This document shows positions 22,656 to 32,006 of a DNA stretch of 34,890 bases, piece after piece. The notes below the pieces were generated by a model. That model did not search any database and was not told the origin of the DNA. It saw nothing but the letters and a program-made list of their open reading frames with translations. How positions within the stretch are numbered: the first letter of the stretch is position 1; each line of letters starts with the position of its first letter. This DNA is from Colwellia echini (GTDB lineage Bacteria > Pseudomonadota > Gammaproteobacteria > Enterobacterales > Alteromonadaceae). Location: contig NZ_PJAI02000026.1 of NCBI RefSeq assembly GCF_002843355.2, forward strand, positions 1-34,890, in the 5' to 3' direction. Position numbers and translations under genes: made by a program.

Positions 22656-24251
22656 TTGAGTAAGAAGTTAATTAAATCAGGACTGATTGTCAGTGTTATG
22701 ACACTGATTTCAAGAGTGTTAGGACTTGTGCGTGACGTGGTTATTGCTAATGTCATGGGAACGGGAATCATGGCGGATGTATTTTTATTCGCCAATAAAA
22801 TACCTAATTTTTTACGACGACTTTTTGCGGAAGGCGCTTTTGCTCAAGCTTTTGTACCTGTATTAAGTGAATATCAGGTAAAAGATGAACTTCATGCTGA
22901 GCAAGAACAAAGTAAAAATAATCATGATGAAACGCGTTTGTTAATCGCCCAAGTATCAGGAACTTTAGGTGTTATTGTTACTCTAGTTACTTTATTTGGC
23001 ATGATAGCGTCACCGTTATTTGTTATGTTATTTGGTTTTGGTTGGTTCATTGAGTGGTTTGATGATGCGCCCGGCGGTGAGAAATTTACCTTAGCTAGTA
23101 ATTTACTGAGTATTACCTTTCCTTACTTATGGTTTATTAGCTTTACCGCACTCTCAGGCGCTGTTCTCAATACCATGGGGCGCTTTGCTGTTGCCGCATT
23201 TACACCTGTGTTATTAAATGTTGCCATTATCAGTATGGCTATTTATGGCGCTCCTTATACGCAAAGTCCCGCACACGCATTAGCTTGGGGGGTGTTTTTA
23301 GGTGGTTTGATACAATTTTTGTTTCAAATCCCTTTTTTATACAAATCAGGCATGTTGGTTAAACCCAAATGGGCTTGGCATAGTGAAGGCGTGAGTAAAA
23401 TACGAAAATTGATAATTCCTGCATTATTTGGGGTTTCTGTTACCCAGATTAATTTATTACTTGATACCTTAATTGCTAGCTTTTTAATTACAGGATCAAT
23501 CAGTTGGCTTTACTATGCAGATCGATTATTAGAATTTCCGCTTGGCTTGTTTGGAATTGGTATTGCAACCGTTGTATTGCCTAGCTTGTCAAAATTACAC
23601 AGTAAAAATAACCCTATAGAATTTAATGCAACGCTTGATTGGGGACTTAAAGTCGTTAGTTTGTTTGGTTGGCCAGCACTTGCGGGATTAATGGTGTTAG
23701 CGCAGCCAATTATTATGGTACTTTTTATGCGCGGAGAATTTAGTCAACAAGACGTAATACAGGTCTCTATGGCATTATTTGCGTATCTTTCTGGTTTGTT
23801 AAGTTTTATGTTCATTAAAATATTAGCCCCTGGATATTACGCCAGACAAGATACTAAAACACCGGTTAAAATAGGTATTATCGCTATGGTTGCTAATATG
23901 GTTTTTAACTTAATGTTAGCGCCATTTTTTGGCTATGTAGGATTAGCTATTGCTACCACCATGTCGGCCACACTCAATGCTTGGTTGTTATATCGCGGTT
24001 TAAAAGCGAAGGGCGTTTATGAATTATCATTGAGTACAATTACTTTTATCGGCAAGTTGATACTTAGCGCAATGGTAATGGCCTTGGTTGTTTATCAGCT
24101 GTCGAGTGATTTTGATGTTTGGCTAACAATGGGGTTTTTTGAACAAGTACAGCAGCTTACACTATGTATTTTTGCAGGTGTGGCAAGTTACCTGGTGATG
24201 ATTGTCTTGTTAGGTATACGTTTTAGTGATTTTAAAGTTATCAGTAAGTAG
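22656..24251 (+). CDS. murJ: Lipid II flippase MurJ
   Basis: Polytopic inner-membrane protein that flips lipid II for peptidoglycan synthesis, 531 residues from the TTG at 22656. That start has AAAGGA seven bases upstream and gives MSKKLIKSGLIVSVMTLISRVLGLVRD, aligned with the known N-terminus; a TTG 19 codons earlier would add a Cys-rich extension unlike the family. The MATE/MviN fold is evident: SRVLGLVRDVVIA, ADVFLFANKIPNFLRRLFAEGAFAQAFVP, then about 14 hydrophobic segments, with the conserved Arg-rich loop and the FYARQDTKTPVK-type motif (GYYARQDTKTPVK). It is the first of the murJ-ribF-ileS-lspA-fkpB series but separated from ribF by 374 bp. Confidence 0.96.
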   Translation: MSKKLIKSGLIVSVMTLISRVLGLVRDVVIANVMGTGIMADVFLFANKIPNFLRRLFAEGAFAQAFVPVLSEYQVKDELHAEQEQSKNNHDETRLLIAQVSGTLGVIVTLVTLFGMIASPLFVMLFGFGWFIEWFDDAPGGEKFTLASNLLSITFPYLWFISFTALSGAVLNTMGRFAVAAFTPVLLNVAIISMAIYGAPYTQSPAHALAWGVFLGGLIQFLFQIPFLYKSGMLVKPKWAWHSEGVSKIRKLIIPALFGVSVTQINLLLDTLIASFLITGSISWLYYADRLLEFPLGLFGIGIATVVLPSLSKLHSKNNPIEFNATLDWGLKVVSLFGWPALAGLMVLAQPIIMVLFMRGEFSQQDVIQVSMALFAYLSGLLSFMFIKILAPGYYARQDTKTPVKIGIIAMVANMVFNLMLAPFFGYVGLAIATTMSATLNAWLLYRGLKAKGVYELSLSTITFIGKLILSAMVMALVVYQLSSDFDVWLTMGFFEQVQQLTLCIFAGVASYLVMIVLLGIRFSDFKVISK

Positions 24252-24625
24252 AACTAAATAGTGCTAAGTAAGCTTAAGCAAGACCAAATAATATTTGAGT
24301 TAGTTTATTGTCTGTTAAAAATAAGCGCCTAAGCCCGTTGCTATGAGTTTAATAATAATAAACTCATAAATTAAAAATAAGATAAATAAGCGTAAAAAAA
24401 AGTGTCTGAACTACTGATTATTAGTACGTGCTGGTATATAATTTGTCGATTTATTTTATGCGAATGTCAAAATTGAGGTTCGTTGGTGGCTTGCTTTGTT
24501 ATTATTTGAATGTTTATTGAGTGTTTTGTAAACGCTTATTTAAGCAGTTATTTGATTAATTGAAGCCGATTTTATAGCGTAAGCGTTATAAAACTAGTGT
24601 GAAAATGAAGGCAGAATAATAGCTA
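24252..24625. other. Intergenic gap between murJ and ribF
   Basis: 374 bp. It contains a perfect 10-bp hairpin (24342-24351 with 24359-24368, arms TATGAGTTTA / TAAACTCATA), probably the murJ 3' end, and an imperfect palindrome near 24572-24591. The rest is AT-rich and should include a promoter for ribF, which I cannot place. No gene seen. Confidence 0.4.
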
Positions 24626-25546
24626 ATGCAGTTAGTTCGCGGTATACATAATATTAAATTAGCAGATCATGGTTGTGTATTAACTATTGGCAATTTTGAT
24701 GGTGTACATTTAGGTCATCAGCAAATTATTACTGCCCTAGTTAATAAAGCTAAAGCATTAAATAGTGTCGCTGCTGTATTAGTTTTTGAGCCGCAGCCAC
24801 AAGAGTTTTTTGCGCCGCAAACAGCTCCTGCTCGACTATGTAGATTACGAGATAAATATAATTTATTAGCGAAATTGGGCGTGCAGCGACTTATTTGCGT
24901 CAATTTTAATGCTAAGTTTGCTAACCAAACTGCTGAAAATTTTATAGAAAACTTATTAGTTAAAAAATTAGGCGTTAAGCACCTTATTGTTGGTGATGAT
25001 TTTCAATTTGGTAAAAACCGTCAGGGTGACTTTGCCATGTTATCGAAAGCAGGCCAGGCATTTGGGTTTACGGTTTCAGATACTCACAGTTTTAAAATGG
25101 CGGATTGTCGTATTAGCTCAACGGTTATTCGTGAAGCGCTAGAGCAAGATGACTTACATTCTGTTGAGCAAATGTTAGGTCGAGAGTATTCGATTATAGG
25201 CCGGGTTTTTCATGGTGATAAGCGAGGCCGGCAATTAGGTTTTCCAACAGCTAACGTTTTATTAAAAAGACAAGTATCACCACTTAATGGCGTTTTTGCT
25301 GTCATAGTAAAAACTGCTAAAGGTGAATTTAAAGGTGTTGCCAATATAGGCGCAAGACCGACAGTTGCAGGAATAAGGCAACAATTAGAAGTACATATTT
25401 TTGATTTTGATGAAAATCTTTATGGGCAAAGTATTGAAGTGATAGTGAAGAAAAAGCTACGTTCAGTAATAAAATTTAATAGCCTTGAAGCGCTTACTGC
25501 ACAAATTCATCAAGATAGTGAACAAGCAAAACAAGTATTAGCTTAA
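24626..25546 (+). CDS. ribF: Bifunctional riboflavin kinase/FAD synthetase
   Basis: RibF, 306 residues, converts riboflavin to FMN and FMN to FAD with ATP. The N-terminal nucleotidyltransferase half carries GNFDGVHLGH (22-31), and IGDDFQFGKNRQGD-like VGDDFQFGKNRQGD and RISSTVIRE further on. The C-terminal kinase half carries GRVFHGDKRGRQLGFPTANV and GVFAV / GVANIGARPTV. Length is normal. The ATG at 24626 has no close ribosome binding site (the nearest AAGG is about 16 bases upstream), so initiation may be weak. Position just upstream of ileS is conserved across Gammaproteobacteria. Confidence 0.97.
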   Translation: MQLVRGIHNIKLADHGCVLTIGNFDGVHLGHQQIITALVNKAKALNSVAAVLVFEPQPQEFFAPQTAPARLCRLRDKYNLLAKLGVQRLICVNFNAKFANQTAENFIENLLVKKLGVKHLIVGDDFQFGKNRQGDFAMLSKAGQAFGFTVSDTHSFKMADCRISSTVIREALEQDDLHSVEQMLGREYSIIGRVFHGDKRGRQLGFPTANVLLKRQVSPLNGVFAVIVKTAKGEFKGVANIGARPTVAGIRQQLEVHIFDFDENLYGQSIEVIVKKKLRSVIKFNSLEALTAQIHQDSEQAKQVLA

Positions 25547-25679
25547 TCAAGTGGTATTAATATTTGAGAAAGCACAAAAGAACATCATCTAATTAACATA
25601 AGTTAACAGTTATAAATCAGGTTGATCTTTATAACTACTTGTTACATTTGTCAGCCAACTTAAACGGATAATGATTTAA

Positions 25680-28541
25680 ATGAGTGATTACAAACAGACC
25701 CTAAATTTGCCAGACACTTCTTTCGCTATGAAAGGTAATATGGCTAATCGTGAACCTAACATGCTCAAAGACTGGGCGGCTAAAGATCTTTACGGTAAAA
25801 TTCGTGAAGCTAAAAAAGGTAAAAAGTCATTTATTCTTCATGACGGACCTCCTTATGCCAACGGCAATATTCACTTAGGTCATGCTGTTAATAAAATATT
25901 AAAAGATATTATTGTTAAATCAAAAACCTTATCAGATTTCAATTCACCGTTCGTTCCTGGTTGGGATTGTCACGGTTTACCGATTGAATTAATGGTTGAG
26001 AAAAAAGTAGGTAAGCCAGGTCATAAAGTAACGGCTGCTGAATTTCGTAAAAAATGTCGTGAATATGCAGCTAAACAAGTTAGCGGTCAACGTGAAGATT
26101 TTAAACGTTTAGGTATTTCAGCAGATTGGGAAAATCCATACTTAACTATGGATTTTGACACCGAAGCTAATATCATTCGTTCGTTAGGTAAAATTGTTGA
26201 AAATGGTCATATTCACCAAGGCTTTAAACCTGTGCATTGGTGTACAGACTGTGGCTCGGCTTTGGCTGAAGCTGAAGTTGAATACCAAGATAAACAATCA
26301 CCAGCGATTGATGTTAAATTTACTGCGTTAGATCAGTCTATTGCTAATAAATTCTCTCACCCTGACGGTCATGAAGGCGAAGGTGAAATTGCTTTTGTTA
26401 TTTGGACAACAACGCCTTGGACATTGCCTGCTAACCGCGCAGTAGCGCTTCACGCTGAGGTTGAATATACCTTAGTACAATGTGAAACATTATCTGCTGG
26501 CGAAGAAGGTAAACAACGTTTAGTTATCGCATCAGATCTTGTTACTTCATGTATGGACCGTTTTGGTATTACTAAATACCACGCTTTAGGTTTCTGTAAA
26601 GGTGCTGATTTAGAATCGTTACAAGTTCAACATCCTTTTTATGAATTCTCAGTACCTGTAATTTTAGGTGAGCATGTAACAACTGATTCAGGTACTGGTG
26701 CTGTTCATACTGCTCCTGGACATGGTGTAGAAGATTTCGTGGTTGGTAAAGAATACAACCTTGAAGTGGCTAACCCTGTTGGCGCAAATGGTGTTTATTT
26801 AGAAGGTACACCATTACTTGCGGGCCAACATGTATTTAAAGCGAACGCGAGCGTTGTTGAATTATTAAAAGAAAACAATGCCTTGATTCATCATCATGCT
26901 ATTGAGCATTCTTATCCGCACTGTTGGAGACATAAAACGCCAATTATTTTCCGTGCTACGCCGCAATGGTTCATTTCTATGGATCAAAAAGGCTTACGTG
27001 ATGCTTCATTAAAAGAAATTGAACAAACACAATGGATCCCAGATTGGGGGCAAAGCCGTATTCAATCAATGGTTGAAGGACGTCCTGATTGGTGTATTTC
27101 GCGTCAACGTACGTGGGGCGTACCAATGTCATTATTCATTCATAAAGATACTGGCGCGTTACATGAACGCAGCCTCGAATTGATTGAAGAAATAGCGCAG
27201 CGTGTTGAGAAAGAAGGCATTCAAGCGTGGTTCGATCTAGAAGCGCAAGAGCTTATCGGCGACGATGCAGAAAACTTTGTTAAAGTACCAGACACATTAG
27301 ATGTTTGGTTCGATTCAGGTACTACACATTTCTCAGTAATTAATGAACGTGCAGAATTTGATGGTATTGCTGACTTATACCTTGAAGGCTCAGATCAACA
27401 TCGTGGTTGGTTTATGTCGTCAATGATATCTTCGGTTGCTATGACGGGTGAAGCGCCTTATAAAGAAGTGCTTACACACGGCTTTGTAGTTGATGCTAAA
27501 GGTCACAAAATGTCTAAATCAATAGGCAATGTGATAACTCCAGGTGAAATAACCAAAACCTTAGGTGCAGATATTTTACGCCTATGGGTAGCATCAGTAA
27601 ATTATACGCAAGAGATAACCGCGGGCGATGAAATATTTAAACGCCAAGCTGATGCTTATCGTCGTATTCGTAACACTTCACGTTTCTTGTTATCTAATTT
27701 AAATGGTTTTGAACCAGCTAATCATTCAGTTGCGTTTGATGACATGGTGGCGCTTGACCGCTGGGTAGTTGAGAAAGCTGCACAATTACAAGAAGAGATT
27801 ATTGCAGCATACGATAAGTATGAACTGCATGTGGTAGTACACAAAATCATGAACTTCTGTACGAATGAACTAGGTGGTTTCTACCTTGATATCATTAAAG
27901 ACAGACAATACACAGCAAAAAGTGATTCAAACGCACGTCGCTCTTGTCAAACAGCAATGTACTTAATTGTTGAATCAATGACAGCATGGATGGCACCAAT
28001 ATTGTCATTTACCGCACAAGAAGTTTGGGAAGCGTTACCGTTACCTGTAAGTGGTGAGCGTGATGACTTTGTATTCACTGGTGTTTGGTTTGATGGTTTA
28101 GCGAAACAAGTTGCTAGTAGCACTTTAGAAAATGAGCTTCCTAATGAATATTGGGCTGAGTTACTTAGCGTTCGTGGCGAAGTTAACCGCGCATTAGAGC
28201 AAGCCCGTAAAGAGAAAACGGTGGGTAAAGCATTAGAAGCACAAGTCACTTTATATGCCACTCAAAACTTAGCTACTAAGTTAGCTAAATTAGGTGAAGA
28301 ATTGCGTTTTGTATTAATTACCTCAAAAGCAACCATTGAAACCGTTACAGCGGCACCAGAAAATGCACAAGCAACTGAAGTTGAAGGATTGTGGTTATCT
28401 GTTGCACCTGCAGAAGGTTCTAAATGTGACCGTTGTTGGCATGTAACTACCGATATTGGCGAAAGTGAAGCGCATCCAGAACTATGTGGTCGTTGTATCA
28501 CAAACGTTGATGGCGACGGTGAAGTAAGACAGTTTGCTTAA
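25680..28541 (+). CDS. ileS: Isoleucyl-tRNA synthetase
   Basis: Class I synthetase charging tRNA-Ile, 953 residues. The HIGH signature reads HLGH (65-68) after [14 protein letters not shown] is exact (610-614). The CP1 editing domain is present between them ([28 protein letters not shown]), so mischarged Val-tRNA should be cleared. The C-terminal zinc finger has CDRCWH and CGRC. Length and zinc finger match the bacterial (E. coli-type) IleRS, the mupirocin-sensitive class. It follows ribF after 133 bp and precedes lspA, the classic order. The ribosome binding site is poor (GGATAATG region). Confidence 0.99.
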   Translation: MSDYKQTLNLPDTSFAMKGNMANREPNMLKDWAAKDLYGKIREAKKGKKSFILHDGPPYANGNIHLGHAVNKILKDIIVKSKTLSDFNSPFVPGWDCHGLPIELMVEKKVGKPGHKVTAAEFRKKCREYAAKQVSGQREDFKRLGISADWENPYLTMDFDTEANIIRSLGKIVENGHIHQGFKPVHWCTDCGSALAEAEVEYQDKQSPAIDVKFTALDQSIANKFSHPDGHEGEGEIAFVIWTTTPWTLPANRAVALHAEVEYTLVQCETLSAGEEGKQRLVIASDLVTSCMDRFGITKYHALGFCKGADLESLQVQHPFYEFSVPVILGEHVTTDSGTGAVHTAPGHGVEDFVVGKEYNLEVANPVGANGVYLEGTPLLAGQHVFKANASVVELLKENNALIHHHAIEHSYPHCWRHKTPIIFRATPQWFISMDQKGLRDASLKEIEQTQWIPDWGQSRIQSMVEGRPDWCISRQRTWGVPMSLFIHKDTGALHERSLELIEEIAQRVEKEGIQAWFDLEAQELIGDDAENFVKVPDTLDVWFDSGTTHFSVINERAEFDGIADLYLEGSDQHRGWFMSSMISSVAMTGEAPYKEVLTHGFVVDAKGHKMSKSIGNVITPGEITKTLGADILRLWVASVNYTQEITAGDEIFKRQADAYRRIRNTSRFLLSNLNGFEPANHSVAFDDMVALDRWVVEKAAQLQEEIIAAYDKYELHVVVHKIMNFCTNELGGFYLDIIKDRQYTAKSDSNARRSCQTAMYLIVESMTAWMAPILSFTAQEVWEALPLPVSGERDDFVFTGVWFDGLAKQVASSTLENELPNEYWAELLSVRGEVNRALEQARKEKTVGKALEAQVTLYATQNLATKLAKLGEELRFVLITSKATIETVTAAPENAQATEVEGLWLSVAPAEGSKCDRCWHVTTDIGESEAHPELCGRCITNVDGDGEVRQFA

Positions 28542-28582
28542 CTCGTTTGTTAGTTTTAATTAGCTAATGTTTCGTTGGTTTA

Positions 28583-28609
28583 AGTTAAGCCAGTTAAGCC
28601 AGTTAAGCC
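28583..28609. repeat. Three tandem 9-bp units
   Basis: Three perfect copies of AGTTAAGCC in the 188-bp ileS-lspA gap. Simple slippage repeat. Confidence 0.85.
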
Positions 28610-28729
28610 AATTGGCCAAATTGTCGATGATGGACGAATAAACAACTATTTATAATCAGGCTATTACCAACTATTTAGTGCTGCAACCAAGTACTAATAT
28701 GTTAGTAATAGCCTATTTAATTCTGCTAT

Positions 28730-29260
28730 ATGAGATTATTTTCAGTGAAAAAATTATTTAGTGAAACAGGTTTAAGTTGGTTATGGCTAACAATACTTTT
28801 TGTGGTAATTGATCAAATCACGAAACAATGGGTAGCTAATACTTTCGATTACCGTGAAACGTTGGCGGTATTGCCTTTTTTCAATTTAACTTATGTTCAC
28901 AACCCTGGCGCTGCTTTTAGCTTTTTAGCTGATCAAGGTGGTTGGCAGCGTTGGTTTTTTACTGCTATTGCCAGTATTGCCAGTATTATTTTTATTGTCT
29001 GGATGGCGAAAACACCAAAGCAACAGCGCTTATTATGTATTGCGTTTGCGCTTATTTTAAGTGGTGCGGTTGGTAATTTAATTGATAGAGCGATGTTTGG
29101 TTATGTTATAGATTTCCTTGATTTTTATTGGGGAGATAAACATTTTGCTGCATTTAACATTGCCGATTCAGCTATTTTTGTTGGCGCAGCACTAATGATC
29201 TTTGAATCTTTTACTAACAAAGAAACAACCACAGAAGAAAGTACAGAAGTTAGTAAATAG
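28730..29260 (+). CDS. lspA: Lipoprotein signal peptidase (SPase II)
   Basis: Inner-membrane aspartyl protease that cuts prolipoproteins at the lipobox; the lipoproteins in this window are potential substrates. 176 residues with four membrane helices. The catalytic Asp pair is D119 (GNLIDR) and D146 (FNIADSAI), with the conserved NPGAAFSFL upstream. A GTG at 28748 following TGAGA could be the real start, giving 170 residues; I keep the ATG because both leave the first helix intact. A charged Thr/Glu-rich tail ends the protein. Position between ileS and fkpB is the usual one. Confidence 0.96.
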   Translation: MRLFSVKKLFSETGLSWLWLTILFVVIDQITKQWVANTFDYRETLAVLPFFNLTYVHNPGAAFSFLADQGGWQRWFFTAIASIASIIFIVWMAKTPKQQRLLCIAFALILSGAVGNLIDRAMFGYVIDFLDFYWGDKHFAAFNIADSAIFVGAALMIFESFTNKETTTEESTEVSK

Positions 29261-29358
29261 GCAACTAAAGCATAACTGTTAGAGCAGGCCAGCGATTAAC
29301 ATATTGGTCGTGCAACAAGGCAAAATACCACTAATTTAAGTAAGGCAGAAAGCTAAAA

Positions 29359-29802
29359 ATGACTGATTCAACCCAAGCCACAATTCAAAATGACTCTAGC
29401 ATTCTTGTTCATGTAACCATGAAATTAAGTGATGGTTCGGCAGCAGACAGCACCAAGGTTAATAATAAACCCGCTAAAATCATCATGGGCGATAACAGTA
29501 TTTCACCGGCATTTGAGGCTGAATTATTAGGTATGGTAGTTGGTGATTCAAGAGAATTTACCTTAGAAGCAAAAGATGCTTTTGGTGAGCCAAACCCTGA
29601 TAATATTCATTACATGGACGTAGATAAATTTACTGCAGAAGTGCCAGCTAAAGTCGGTAATATTATTACTTTTTCTCAACCAGGCGGTGAACTACCTGGC
29701 ATGATTAAAGAAGTTAATGGTAGCTCGGTAACAATTGATTTTAACCACCCTTTAGCAGGCCAAACGGTTACATTTGTTATCGATCTAGTAGAAATTTTAT
29801 AA
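29359..29802 (+). CDS. fkpB: FKBP-type peptidyl-prolyl isomerase FkpB (SlpA)
   Basis: Cytoplasmic FKBP of the SlyD/SlpA type, 147 residues. Order of elements: beta strand VHVTMKLSDGSAADST, IIMGDNSISPAFEAELLGMVVGD (FKBP active-site part), the inserted flap domain (AFGEPNPDNIHYMDVDKFTAEVP...), and the closing DFNHPLAGQTVTFVIDLVEI, in which the NHPLAG motif is diagnostic. It lacks the His-rich metal-binding tail of SlyD. Together with lspA and ileS it follows the conserved order; in many relatives ispH is next, but here a repeat array follows and no ispH is present in the window. Confidence 0.94.
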   Translation: MTDSTQATIQNDSSILVHVTMKLSDGSAADSTKVNNKPAKIIMGDNSISPAFEAELLGMVVGDSREFTLEAKDAFGEPNPDNIHYMDVDKFTAEVPAKVGNIITFSQPGGELPGMIKEVNGSSVTIDFNHPLAGQTVTFVIDLVEIL

Positions 29803-29812
29803 TTATTTGTTC

Positions 29813-30110
29813 GCCTAAATGCTGTTTTTCGGCGTTACTTGTCGCTCGAATAAGAAACTATGCGTCGTTCCAAGTGCCTTGAATAACAAACATTTATTTC
29901 GAACAAATATTGTTGTGTTGGCCTAAATGCTGTTTTTCGGCGTTACTTGTCGCTCGCATAAGAAACTATGCGTCGTTCCAAGTGCCTTGAATAACAACAT
30001 TTATTTCGAACAAATACTTTTTTGCCTAAGTGCTGTTATTCGGTGTTACTTGCATAAGAAGCTATGCAAGCAACAAGCTCTTAATAAAAGTATTTATTTA
30101 GTATACAAAT
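29813..30110. repeat. Array of three structured ~105-bp tandem repeats
   Basis: Three units all opening GCCTAA(A/G)TGCTGTT: 29813-29920 (108 bp), 29921-30023 (103 bp) and 30024-~30110 (degenerate). Units 1 and 2 differ at few positions. Each unit centres on a hairpin: in unit 2 GGC, ACTTG and CGCATA (29939-29960) pair with TATGCG, CAAGT and GCC (29967-29986) around loop AGAAAC. Unit 3 has lost the internal-loop bases of both arms and forms an uninterrupted 8-bp stem, CTTGCATA / TATGCAAG (30049-30056 with 30063-30070). No coding potential of note. Confidence 0.8.
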
Positions 30111-30136
30111 AGCTTGGTATAAAGCTATTTGTATAC
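30101..30136. other. Perfect 15-bp hairpin at the array end
   Basis: GTATACAAATAGCTT (30101-30115) and its exact complement (30122-30136) with loop GGTATA. It closes the repeat array on the right and may be a 3' RNA stabiliser or binding palindrome. No T tract. Confidence 0.7.
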
Positions 30137-30149
30137 GCTAAATTTCAGC

Positions 30150-30183
30150 CGTCATCCCCGAGGTGTTTTGTCGGGGAACCAGT
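30150..30183. repeat. REP-like hairpin repeat, copy 2
   Basis: CCCCGA (30156-30161) and TCGGGG (30171-30176) in the same frame as the copy at 29-62 (GTCATCCCCGAG...TCGGGGAACCAG). Loop bases differ. The rest of the gap to tsaB (30184-30324) shows nothing beyond AT-rich sequence. Confidence 0.6.
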
Positions 30184-30324
30184 GTTGTAATGTAATAATT
30201 TTTTGAAAGGGCATTTTAAAAAAGGCACTTGCCATGCCCCTAATAATTAACGATATCAAAAAATTAACCACACCAATATGGCTCTAATATATTTACCCGC
30301 ATTATTTCAAAGGAAATTAGTATT

Positions 30325-31047
30325 GTGAATTATTTAGCACTTGATGCTTCAACAGAAGCCTGTTCTGTTGCGTTAGAAGTTAACGGTAAAATGTTTTCTC
30401 GATATGAACTTTGCCCTCAATCGCATAGTTTACGTTTATTACCAATGATTGATGATGTGTTGCAAGAAGCCAATATAAAATTAACAGAACTTGATGGGCT
30501 TATTTTTGGTCAAGGTCCAGGTAGTTTTACCGGTGTTCGTATTGGTGTTGGCGTTGCACAAGGTTTAGCCTTTTCAGCTAACTTACCTGTTGTTGGCGTG
30601 TCTAGTTTACAAGCTATGGCTCAATCAGCTTTTTTAACACACGGCGAAACTAAAGTGGTCGCTGCAATAGATGCGCGTATGGCAGAGGTGTATAACGGCT
30701 ATTTTGAGCTTGATGAAAATAACATTATGCAAGAAAAACAGTCTGAAGCAGTTACTCCTCCTGAGCAATTGGATGCACATTTATCTAGTGTCGTTAAAAG
30801 TACGTTTTATGCTGTAGGTACTGGCTGGGATGCGTATTTTGAAAAACCAAATGAAGCGTTAGGCGAGAAATTAGTTGCATTAAAGTCTAATCAAGGTAGC
30901 CCTGAAATATTATTTCCTACCGCCGAAGCCATGCTAGTTATCGGTAAAACTAAGCTAGAGCAAGGGCAGGGGGTAACAGCAGAAAATGCCCAACCTGTGT
31001 ATGTTCGTGATACCGTGTCATGGAAAAAGCTTCCAGGTAAAGAATAA
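30325..31047 (+). CDS. tsaB: tRNA t6A threonylcarbamoyl transfer subunit TsaB
   Basis: TsaB (YeaZ), 240 residues, the ASKHA-fold partner of TsaD and TsaE in making t6A37 on ANN-decoding tRNAs. The start MNYLALDASTEACSVAL is the phosphate-1 loop of the fold; GQGPGSFTGVRIGVGVAQGLA (63-83) is the family signature. It starts with GTG after AAAGGA. It probably has its own promoter in the gap after the repeat array. Next on the same strand come an M50-like protease, an alpha/beta hydrolase and fadD, a grouping reminiscent of other Gammaproteobacteria where tsaB and fadD are near neighbours. Confidence 0.96.
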   Translation: MNYLALDASTEACSVALEVNGKMFSRYELCPQSHSLRLLPMIDDVLQEANIKLTELDGLIFGQGPGSFTGVRIGVGVAQGLAFSANLPVVGVSSLQAMAQSAFLTHGETKVVAAIDARMAEVYNGYFELDENNIMQEKQSEAVTPPEQLDAHLSSVVKSTFYAVGTGWDAYFEKPNEALGEKLVALKSNQGSPEILFPTAEAMLVIGKTKLEQGQGVTAENAQPVYVRDTVSWKKLPGKE

Positions 31048-31271
31048 AATATTATCGATAGAGTATCTGGTATTAATTAACTTGTTATATTTTATCGATA
31101 TGCATTTTACTGTTATTTTTATCTGACTTTGGTAACAGATACTGCTTATAATTTATCAACAAACTTTTAGCCTAAATTCTAATAATAAAGATGAAATGTT
31201 AAATTGTAATGTAACGTTATTTTTTTGAAGTAAAGATTGTCGTTGCCGATTATAAATAAGAGAAATAAGTT

Positions 31272-31946
31272 ATGACCAACGCTTCGTTTAAACCCTCAGC
31301 TAGTTTCTGGCAAAAGTATCAATTATATTTCCTTTTATTAGTAGCAATTGTCATCAGGCAAATCCCTATTGTTTCTATTCCGCTTAATTGGCTAGAAACC
31401 TATTTTCATGAAATTAGTCATGGTCTTGCGGCTTTAATAACTGGTGGTCAAATAGTTCGCATTGAATTATTTCCTAATGGCTCTGGGCTTTGTACAACAC
31501 GAGGTGGGTTAGGTTTTTTTATTACCTTCTTTGGGTATGCAGGAGCAACAGTTTGGGGGTGGATGCTATTTAAATTAGCAAATAGTCATCAACGTACTGC
31601 ACAAATTATCTCGGGTTTAATGATTGTATTATTACTGGCATCAATTGTTTTATGGGCAAGAGATCTGTTAACTATTATCATCATCTCAAGTTTAGCGGTT
31701 ATGTTTTTATTCACAATTAAAGTGCGTAGTCTGTCTTACTTGCAGTTACTTTTAAAATTCTTTGGTTTGAGCATAATATTAAATAGTTTAGTTAGTCCAA
31801 CTTATTTATTTGACGGACGAGCATTAGGAGATGGCTCAGCCTTAGCTTCAATGACATTCCTTCCTGAATTTATCTGGGTAATTTTATGGTGTGTAATAGC
31901 GCTTGCGGCGCTTTATTCGTTAATTAAATCGAATAAAAGACGTTAA
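31272..31946 (+). CDS. M50B-like membrane metalloprotease family protein
   Basis: 224-residue integral membrane protein with about six to seven hydrophobic segments. The HExxH zinc motif lies at the end of the first region as FHEISHGLAALITGG (H46, E47, H50), as in M50B-like (PF13398-type) proteins related to site-2-type proteases, although a second zinc-binding motif comparable to LDG/NxxPxxxxDG is only loosely represented by SPTYLFDGRALGDG (the DG pair may supply the Asp ligand). It may be an intramembrane protease; no substrate or anti-sigma partner is seen nearby. It has its own ATG with a GAGAAATAAG ribosome binding region, 224 bp after tsaB. Confidence 0.82.
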   Translation: MTNASFKPSASFWQKYQLYFLLLVAIVIRQIPIVSIPLNWLETYFHEISHGLAALITGGQIVRIELFPNGSGLCTTRGGLGFFITFFGYAGATVWGWMLFKLANSHQRTAQIISGLMIVLLLASIVLWARDLLTIIIISSLAVMFLFTIKVRSLSYLQLLLKFFGLSIILNSLVSPTYLFDGRALGDGSALASMTFLPEFIWVILWCVIALAALYSLIKSNKRR

Positions 31947-32006
31947 TTATTTTTTATTTACGCTTATATTTACACTAACAGCTAGATTACTAAAAGGTTT
32001 GATTCT

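Noticed and set aside
22595..22795. 66-codon minus-strand frame at the start of murJ
   Set aside because: Shadow of the conserved MurJ N-terminus; no independent support.
29927..30112. 61-codon frame inside the repeat array
   Set aside because: Made of the repeat units themselves; a one-base deletion between units breaks the frame, there is no ribosome binding site and the region is better explained as structured non-coding repeats.
29813..30183. CRISPR array
   Set aside because: The tandem units are ~105 bp with no alternating short repeats and unique spacers, and no cas genes are present.
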